Of a stretch of DNA of 43,196 bases, positions 37,301 to 43,196 are shown piece after piece. This DNA comes from a virus. The DNA lies in the IMG/VR virus record IMGVR_UViG_3300024231_000020, positions 1 through 43,196 of that record. One strand, given 5' to 3'. Made by a program: the position numbers and the translations under genes. The notes beneath the pieces are model-generated. The model saw nothing but the letters and a program-made list of their open reading frames with translations. It did no database searches and had not been told where the DNA came from. The stretch's first letter is position 1. Every line of letters starts with the position of its first letter.

Positions 37301-40300
37301 TGGCACAAAGATAGATGGAAAGTCTGTCGGGGGGAGATTTGTTAATCAAGAAGGATTAGATAAGCTAAATAAGTCTGCAGACGGAGCTTCAAAAAGCATA
37401 GATAAAACCAGTAAATCTTCAACAGATGCGGCTGGGAAGCTCTTTGGTATAAGTGCTATATCGTTTGGTTTGCAATCAGCTTTTGGTGGTCTCGCTGACG
37501 AAGCCGATGGAGTCACTAAAGGATTCTTAGAGATAACTCAAGGTATTACTCAAGGTGTAACAACTCTAACAGCCCTTCAATCTTTGGGTGTTGCCCCTGG
37601 TTTTGGTTTTGGGGTTAAAAAAGGAGGTTTTGGGCGTAATGTTACAGCAGGTGGGTTAACTCAACTTCGTACTGGCAAAAGACAACTAAAATCAGGTAGT
37701 GTTGTTAAAAATCCTGGAGGATTTCTTGCTGGAATTGGTCGCGTATCAGCTGGAGGTGCAAAATTTGGAATTGGAAAAGTACTTGCTACATTTGGTAGGT
37801 TTATTCCTATATTGGGCAGTGCTGTAGTTGGCTTTCAACTTTTAAATCCTATACTCAAAAAATTTGGTATAGATTTAGCAAGTATAGGTGGAAAGTTTTT
37901 CAAAAGTATAGGACAAGCCCTTAACTTGATCGATACCCCAGCAGAAAAATCAGCTAAAGCTCTAGAAAGTTTTGCTGATAGAGTAGAAAAAACTTTAGCT
38001 GGTGGTGGCCAAACAAACATAATCCAACAAAGACTAAATGAACTACAGGCTCAGAGAAGTGGTGTTGACACAAAAGGCAAAAGCCAAGAAGAAATTGCAG
38101 CTGAAGTTAGAGCCAAGCAGACAGCGGACATTACAAAGGTTTTCGGAACAAATCAGAAAACTGGATTGGGAGCTGTTTTAGGTTTAGAAGACTTGACCCA
38201 GATTGCCAAGGTCACCGTTGCAGGTACGCAATTCGGAGGTGGAAAAACACAAGGGTTTTCTCAGGATAAAGAAGTAGAAAGATTTACTGTGGATGGAGAA
38301 ACGGTAGATAGAAAAACTTTAAATGCTGTAGATAAAAATCTATCCGCTGCTCAGAGGGTTCTTTCTGCTCAACTTTACAACCTAATAGATCCAAAGCTAT
38401 TAAAAGGTATAGACCAAAGCACCACAGAAGGCAAGAATAAGATACAAGAGCTTTTAGCTGAAAAATCTAAAGAAATATTTGGAGACGAGAAATCTAAAAA
38501 AGCTTTACAGGAAGCCCTAAAACGATTCGTTGGGCAATTGAGGATTGACGGCCCAGCTGGAGCGCCAAGAGCTGAAGAAAGTCTTATAAAGAGCTTTTTA
38601 AATATAGACTCTTTTAAAAGTGCCACCTCTAATTTGGATGCTGGAGAGACAAAACTTGTAGAAGAGGAAGTCAAAAGGGTTAAATTAGAAATACTTGAAA
38701 TAGAAAGAAAATCTAACTTAGAGAGAGTCAAAGCTTTAACATCTATTAAAAGCCAAACTCAATTTGCTTTAGAACTTAAAGCCGCATCAAAGGATACGAG
38801 TGATGCCCAAAGGTCCGATATAGCTGAACAAGTAAGAGGGTTAGAGGCACAGAAAAAACTTTCACAAGATCTAGCCGACTCTTTTGCTAAAAGAATTCAG
38901 GATTCTGCAACTATTAGTAGATTTGCTACTGTAAACGCAAACAAAGAAGTTGATCCGAAAAAATACGCGCAGATAAATAAAGCCCTTCTTGAAACCAACA
39001 GTTTGATATCTCAAGGAGTTATCGGTGAAAAAGATATAACAAAAGAACTCAATAAAAGGCTAAAGCCAATAATAGAAGCTGAAAATTTAAGAGAAGAGCT
39101 TATAGGCTCAATAACTGCTGAACAAAAAGCTATAACAGCCGCATCTAGAATAGATCAAGCTAGAAATGAATTAGCCAAGGCAAGACTCGATATACTAAAA
39201 GCGCAAGCTACAGAAGAAGCAAGAGCTCAAAGAAATAGAGAAAGAGCGTTGAAATCCACAAGAAGTTCTGAAGATTTAGATTTAGAAAAGAGAAGGCTTC
39301 TTTTGCAAGAAAAAAGACTTAAGCTGGAAGGTGGAACAATTGGCAAAAGCGATAGAGGCTCTCTTCAAAACAGAAAAGCTATAGAAAATATACGTATAGA
39401 CGAAGCAAAAATAAATACAGAGCAAGTTGTTAGGGATGCCATAAGGGGTTTTCAAGACGAGTTGTTGAGGGATGTGCAATCATCTCCATTGTCTGGGGGA
39501 GATAAAAGACAACTAGAAAGAGAAATAACTTCTGCCAAAACAGAAGATCAGATCGTTGCTATTACTGGTAGGGCTGAAAAAGCTATAATTGATGCCGAAA
39601 AAGAATTTGAGCAAAGGGCAAAAGCGAGACAAGACCAAGCATTAAGCATATTGGGTCGCGAAGAAGCTAATGTAGATTACTTCAAGAGGGTTGTCGATAC
39701 ATTCAATCAGGGGGTAGAAAACCTTACGGGATTATCTACTGACGTTTTGAGCCCTAGAGGTCAAGAGCCACAGCAAGCTAACAATGGCTTGTTAAATCCA
39801 GCCAATGTGCCAGAGCCAGTAGATTTTGCTAAAGCTATTTCCAGCTACTTTACACAATCAAAACCTTCATATCAGGCAACAGCAAGTCAGATACAATCAG
39901 AAACCAGAAAAGGGCAAGTAAGCGCACAGCTCAGTAAAATAAAAGAAAATGCCAACATTAAAGAAAACAACGCTGCAAAAGAAGCCGCAAATGCCACCAA
40001 CAACCTTACGGAAGCTTTAAAAAACTTTTCAAATATAGCTAAAGGAGCTATTCAAGGTTTGTCCGATTCTTTAGCTCAGTCACAATTTGATGCATTTACA
40101 TCAGCCGACCCAAGCAGTATACAATCTTCTATTATAGGTATTAGAGGAGTTGGTGTCGCAAGAGAAGCTCTTGAGGAGGGAGACTCTAACGAGGACGCAG
40201 AGCGCAAGCGGCTCGAGTTTATTGCTCTTGAAACTAAGAGGGCGGAAATAAGAAAAGCGACATCTACAGCTACAAGGGTGGATCTTGAGTTTGAACTTGA

Positions 40301-42830
40301 GAAGACCATTAAAATATTAGCTATAAGAAACAAGCAGAGAGAGTTGTTGAGATCTGGAGGAAGCGATGAGCAACTTCAAGCATTACAAAGGGAAATAGAG
40401 GCAGAGGAGAAGGCAACACAGGGTATTTCAGACAGAATCAAAAAGATTGCTATAACTGGAGACGAGGCTATAGAAAGAATAAAAGAAGAGTTCTCTTCTG
40501 GGGCTGATCAATTTGTAAGCTCTTTATCGAGCGGCTTGGTAGATGCAATAAGCAAAGGCGAAAGTCTTGGCGACGTACTTAGAAGTGCTGCGCTTGACTT
40601 TACGAGCAGAATGGCCAAAGTTGGTCTGGACAATGTATTTAGACAAACCATTGGTTCGTTTATTCCTGGGTTTGCTGAAGGTGGAATGATTACGGGCGGA
40701 TCTGGAAACAAAGATGATGTACCTGCAGTTCTGATGGGTGGAGAATACGTGATGAAGAAAAGCGCCGTTCAGAAGTACGGCCCCAACTTCATGAACGCTC
40801 TTAACAGCGGAAGAATAGAAGGATACAATCAAGGAGGTATGGTGAGGACGGAGTCTGGAACCCAATCTTCAAGTTGGACTCCGAGATCTGACAAGACAGA
40901 AGAAAGAGACGGTTACAGAAAACCTTCAGGAGATGTCAGGACGGATTCAGGTATTATAGCTTCTTCTTGGACTAGAGAAGCCTCATATTTAAATTCAAAA
41001 AAATCAGAACTAGAAAAGGGTTTAGATTACAGATCTGATTCTGGTATATTTGTTAGCAGGTGGACTCCTCAATCTGCATACGAAGGTAAGGAAGATTTTG
41101 AAAAAGAATACTTCCCAGAGGAAGATCAGGAGGTTCGCGCAGAGTCTGGAATAACTGTATCTAGATGGACAAAAGAAGCTAGTGAACCAAATAAGGCCAA
41201 GGAACCTAGTAAATCTGGTAGAACGGAATCGGGATTAGAATCATCTAAGTGGACTGTAGGCGCAAGTCAAGAAAACAGCACTAGAATAGAAAAATCTCCA
41301 TTTGTAACTGGCAGGGTAGAATCTGGAGTTCCTGTTTCTAGATGGAAACCAGAAGCACAACCATTTGAAGCCACAAACACACAATCTTTTGGTAAGACTA
41401 TTGCAGTAGACTTTTTAAATGAAGTTAAACAAAACTCATCTAAGGTTGTGCCTGACGCTTTATCAAGCTCTGTACCAGCAATGACAATGGGCGGAGAATT
41501 TTTACTAAACAAAAAATCAGTAGCTAAGTATGGGCCTGAATTTTTAGATCAGGTTAATCAGGGAAAAGTTCAGAAATTTGCTGCAGGAGGATTGGTTCAG
41601 GCTGATATATTTGGCAATAAAAGGGACGAGAATTTCAAATACAAAAGACAGACTGGCGAAAATACGGATTATTTTGCTCCAGGATTATACGATTCTGGAA
41701 ATATAACTGGAGCTGGAGACTTACTGGATTTTGCAACACAATCATTTACATCTGGCAAGAAAGATTATATAAGCTCTCCTTCAGCTGGAGCCGCAGTGGT
41801 GGCTCTTGAACCTGAGAGTGTTAGGTTGACTAACTTCGGAAGGAGTAGAGACACACCTCTACAACAAGCAACTAGAGACGCTAAAAACCAAGCTTTTGAA
41901 CTTAACATAGGATATCAGAGGGACTATTTCGAATATCTAAAAAGAAGAGAAGCTGAAAAAAAGGCGGCAAAGGCGCAAAGAAAAGCCATGTTAACACAAA
42001 TAGGCATAGGCTTAGTCACAGCTGGTCTATCTGCTGGAATAAGTGGTGCTGGTAATGCTATAAAAGGCGCAGAGGCGTTAAAAGGATCGGCGCTTACTGG
42101 CCTCCAAAAGTTCACCGCAGGAGCTAAAGGTTTTTTCACTGGAGGAAGCCTTCCTGGAATAGAGGGTAACAGAGGGGGCATATTTAATGCTTTCTCTAAA
42201 AAAGGTTATCAATCTTTTGACATGAGTAAGTATGTCGGTAATCGATCTGCATTAGATCCAAACTTTATATCTAACAACCCATACCTAGCACAGATGGGTG
42301 TAAGGAACGCAAGCAAAGCTATTGGATTTGGAGAGAATGATTTGTATGATAACCTTCAAAATAATTCTTATCAAGGAGGAGGAGGTTCTAGTTCCTTTAT
42401 TAGGAGGAAGGCTACTGGAGGTTACATACCTAATGGAACTGGAATAGATGATGTGCCAGCGATGTTGACTGGCGGAGAGTTTGTTTTAAACAGTGCTGCG
42501 ACGCAAAGAATAGGTCAAGAAAACTTAGAGGTAGCTAACGCTGGAGGTGAACAAGGATTAGGAGAATCTTCAGAAGAACTTATTGAAAAATTAGAGGAAC
42601 TTATAGATGTTACCAGAGAAAACGCTGGAGAAATAAATATAACCGTAACGGGAGGTTCTGGTTCTTCTGGTGGAGGAAATAATTCGAGCTCCGCAAGCTC
42701 AGATAAAACTGAAAGCTCTGGACAGATGGAAGACAATAAAGCTAGACAAGAGCTTGCCAAACAAATCAAAGAGAAAGTTTTGGAGGTTATTAGGGATGAA
42801 AAAAGATTGGGAGGCAGCTTAAGAAATTAA
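34371..42830 (+). CDS. Tail tape measure protein, 2819 aa
   Basis: Sets tail length and helps eject DNA. Residues ~90-330 match the PhageMin_Tail/TP901 region (LSATEVTKRLNDSLILSRLS, GISAAEAVSGL, FKTIFTRIGR). Between ~570 and ~970 lie five IPNFA-type motifs (VIPNFA, IVPNFA, GYIPNFA, GYIPNYA, GYTPNF) flanking a globular insert (~635-900). A hydrophobic Gly-rich stretch lies at ~1134-1160, followed by long coiled coils to ~2080. The C-terminal third has three related GGE(Y/F)(V/L) domains (about 2120, 2370 and 2700) and, between the first two, six R-x-(E/D)-S-G repeats. If the common rule of 0.15 nm per residue holds, the tail would be roughly 400 nm, less the inserted domains. Confidence 0.9.
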   Translation: MPIRVPVEQTGLERSIQNAAKSAGRNLKINLGTNARDIKSLEQPLGRITGQADEFTKSMEAANARVLAFGASVGIINSVVQSFKSLVSTTVEVEKSLAKINSILQTSVTGLDSLKKQIFDIARGTEQTFDTVAEAALELSRQGLSATEVTKRLNDSLILSRLSGISAAEAVSGLTAAVNSFTKAGLTTGEVLNKISNAANQFAVSERDLIEGFKRSASVAELAGVSIDELGGIITAVQQKTARGGAVIGNSFKTIFTRIGRSENLDLLRGLGIQITDVQGKILPATKLIENLAKEIENLGDVEVREITQKIGGGFQIAPLLAALSDYSSQNSIAIQATQAFASASDQAYKKNEALNQTLSAAINRTTLSVKELANTLGELGVTDTFKTLLDFFNNLASGAEKILDGEGLGGKFARGIVKGLGTALIQGGLALFGVLILKLSGQLAKFGLESVKTFFNLNKEAKKVQATQQQIVSTLLSDRNIRDQILKIENSSVSVEQKRAQQAEFFNTALQKQLSTLNQINTISAGIASPIARATSGRGVRRGASGYLPVGAEQKDIDSGVGGAPRGSKPVVIPNFAFGGGKKGTMVANNSEYIVPNFAGGGSAIFNQDMVKSMGLPSGAKKINAAGGYIPNFAKKTADQTNFDSWMKSNYPKAIKGGRWSEKSFESAYGAKTGITGADASLKNLYSRSNIFSKKWSGYGQSEKQTLAIQASQKKALSEKGKATSYGVLFPDAEGGARSKNISVGGGYSIKAVPISTDPPNALYKKIRKDLVEGSVDYASNIGLTPDVLKDPIFKKRVNESLNEGSVRSAFGTVFESAFQASLGKPIGKSNEVWDLDQKRGEISSLVGSFQKTGLLARSVGPQISELAAADFKNTLSEGNVKSLQLKIQRTEKGSKASRGYIPNYANGGALEEAIQREKDAGVPINQIRVNQDGKLRSSQNPNGLAVTNTRDEPTGAIPRNAATGYTPNFQQRYPAGTKIDGKSVGGRFVNQEGLDKLNKSADGASKSIDKTSKSSTDAAGKLFGISAISFGLQSAFGGLADEADGVTKGFLEITQGITQGVTTLTALQSLGVAPGFGFGVKKGGFGRNVTAGGLTQLRTGKRQLKSGSVVKNPGGFLAGIGRVSAGGAKFGIGKVLATFGRFIPILGSAVVGFQLLNPILKKFGIDLASIGGKFFKSIGQALNLIDTPAEKSAKALESFADRVEKTLAGGGQTNIIQQRLNELQAQRSGVDTKGKSQEEIAAEVRAKQTADITKVFGTNQKTGLGAVLGLEDLTQIAKVTVAGTQFGGGKTQGFSQDKEVERFTVDGETVDRKTLNAVDKNLSAAQRVLSAQLYNLIDPKLLKGIDQSTTEGKNKIQELLAEKSKEIFGDEKSKKALQEALKRFVGQLRIDGPAGAPRAEESLIKSFLNIDSFKSATSNLDAGETKLVEEEVKRVKLEILEIERKSNLERVKALTSIKSQTQFALELKAASKDTSDAQRSDIAEQVRGLEAQKKLSQDLADSFAKRIQDSATISRFATVNANKEVDPKKYAQINKALLETNSLISQGVIGEKDITKELNKRLKPIIEAENLREELIGSITAEQKAITAASRIDQARNELAKARLDILKAQATEEARAQRNRERALKSTRSSEDLDLEKRRLLLQEKRLKLEGGTIGKSDRGSLQNRKAIENIRIDEAKINTEQVVRDAIRGFQDELLRDVQSSPLSGGDKRQLEREITSAKTEDQIVAITGRAEKAIIDAEKEFEQRAKARQDQALSILGREEANVDYFKRVVDTFNQGVENLTGLSTDVLSPRGQEPQQANNGLLNPANVPEPVDFAKAISSYFTQSKPSYQATASQIQSETRKGQVSAQLSKIKENANIKENNAAKEAANATNNLTEALKNFSNIAKGAIQGLSDSLAQSQFDAFTSADPSSIQSSIIGIRGVGVAREALEEGDSNEDAERKRLEFIALETKRAEIRKATSTATRVDLEFELEKTIKILAIRNKQRELLRSGGSDEQLQALQREIEAEEKATQGISDRIKKIAITGDEAIERIKEEFSSGADQFVSSLSSGLVDAISKGESLGDVLRSAALDFTSRMAKVGLDNVFRQTIGSFIPGFAEGGMITGGSGNKDDVPAVLMGGEYVMKKSAVQKYGPNFMNALNSGRIEGYNQGGMVRTESGTQSSSWTPRSDKTEERDGYRKPSGDVRTDSGIIASSWTREASYLNSKKSELEKGLDYRSDSGIFVSRWTPQSAYEGKEDFEKEYFPEEDQEVRAESGITVSRWTKEASEPNKAKEPSKSGRTESGLESSKWTVGASQENSTRIEKSPFVTGRVESGVPVSRWKPEAQPFEATNTQSFGKTIAVDFLNEVKQNSSKVVPDALSSSVPAMTMGGEFLLNKKSVAKYGPEFLDQVNQGKVQKFAAGGLVQADIFGNKRDENFKYKRQTGENTDYFAPGLYDSGNITGAGDLLDFATQSFTSGKKDYISSPSAGAAVVALEPESVRLTNFGRSRDTPLQQATRDAKNQAFELNIGYQRDYFEYLKRREAEKKAAKAQRKAMLTQIGIGLVTAGLSAGISGAGNAIKGAEALKGSALTGLQKFTAGAKGFFTGGSLPGIEGNRGGIFNAFSKKGYQSFDMSKYVGNRSALDPNFISNNPYLAQMGVRNASKAIGFGENDLYDNLQNNSYQGGGGSSSFIRRKATGGYIPNGTGIDDVPAMLTGGEFVLNSAATQRIGQENLEVANAGGEQGLGESSEELIEKLEELIDVTRENAGEINITVTGGSGSSGGGNNSSSASSDKTESSGQMEDNKARQELAKQIKEKVLEVIRDEKRLGGSLRN
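40846..41350 (+). repeat. Six R-x-(E/D)-S-G-x3-S-x-W repeats in the tape measure
   Basis: Encoded at about 40846, 40938, 41030, 41134, 41218 and 41314. Each has R-x-(E/D)-S-G, three variable residues, S-(S/R/K)-W-(T/K), for example RTESGTQSSSWT and RAESGITVSRWT, with variable charged linkers of 14-20 residues. Confidence 0.8.
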
Positions 42831-42835
42831 TTTTT

Positions 42836-43196
42836 ATGTTTGGAGCTAAATTAAGTCACGAATCAAAGATGTATGTTGGTGGTTTTGAACTTCCAGGTAT
42901 AGAATCTTTTAGTTTTTCATCAAGCCATAATGCTTCTTTAGTTAAACCCCTAGGAACAACTAAGGGTTTTACTTCTGTTTCTGGCCCTATGACAAAATCA
43001 ATGTCAATAACTAGGTCCCTTCTATATAGAGATCCAGTATTACATAGATGTACTGGATACGGAAAAACATTAGCCGCAAGCATAGTAGATGAGTATGGAC
43101 AGAATTATTATGGTTTTAAAAGTGGTTATCTATCATCTTATTCTGTTAATTGTGCAGTGGGGGCTGTGCCGAGAGTGACAACAAACTTTAATATAG
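42836..43196 (+). CDS. Tube-like virion protein, truncated by the window end
   Basis: Open frame from ATG 42836 to the last base (120 codons, 3' end missing). The sequence MFGAKLSHESKMYVGGFELP, GIESFSFSSSHN, MTKSMSITRSLLYRDPVLHR and GYLSSYSVNCAVGAVPRVTT resembles the strand pattern of the tube-like proteins at 15023 and 27926-30256. A gene right after the tape measure is often a distal-tail or hub protein, which are tube-fold relatives. Confidence 0.6.
   Translation, partial: MFGAKLSHESKMYVGGFELPGIESFSFSSSHNASLVKPLGTTKGFTSVSGPMTKSMSITRSLLYRDPVLHRCTGYGKTLAASIVDEYGQNYYGFKSGYLSSYSVNCAVGAVPRVTTNFNI

Overview
The window is part of an AT-rich genome of a tailed double-stranded DNA phage (Caudoviricetes). 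It carries the full set of head genes (large terminase, portal, prohead protease/scaffold, major capsid), neck and tail-tube genes, and a 2819-residue tape measure. It also carries T4-type rIIA and rIIB homologues, a GH24 endolysin and two different homing-type endonucleases. No integrase or repressor is recognisable. The host cannot be named. Promoters are of ordinary sigma-70 type (TTGACA / TATAAT), but Shine-Dalgarno sequences are nearly absent in the left third.

Layout: (1) 36-5634, rightward: small unknown genes, rIIA, rIIB and a pair of tiny genes, ending in a terminator at 5661-5692. A leftward HNH endonuclease gene sits inside what looks like the rIIA promoter. (2) 5782-13785, leftward: about 18 mostly small genes in short operons, including a GP88-family protein, a DUF932-like protein, an endolysin and a methyltransferase. 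The gaps between these operons carry an elaborate repeat system. It consists of 25-bp dyad-symmetric sites set exactly 41 bp apart around a G/C-rich 16-bp spacer, GTTCCAC boxes in inverted or direct arrangement, strong hairpins, and a strand-biased CTAACA/TGTTAG motif. One gap also encodes a 69-nt RNA that looks like the tRNA-like domain of tmRNA with everything else removed. (3) 14125-27840, rightward: a zinc-finger GIY-YIG-type endonuclease, a tube-like virion protein, zinc ribbons, a putative sigma factor, a candidate small terminase, a zinc-finger XPF-type nuclease, then terminase, portal, protease/scaffold, decoration protein, major capsid and two small head genes. (4) 27926-32217, leftward: two paralogous tail-tube-like proteins and three neck/tail-completion-like proteins, closed by a bidirectional terminator. 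(5) 32263-43196, rightward: two probable tail-assembly chaperones, the tape measure, and a tube-like gene cut by the window end.

Two themes stand out. First, at least nine genes of the leftward block start exactly six bases after a good -10 box, so their mRNAs should be leaderless. Genes with a leader have a CA-rich leader of the CCAAC/CTAAC type instead of a Shine-Dalgarno sequence. Second, the operon gaps are built from the same ordered parts (hairpin, paired dyad sites, GTTCCAC boxes, A-tract, promoter), which suggests a phage-specific DNA-binding system acting at many sites. All function calls rest on reading motifs by eye; no database search was run.
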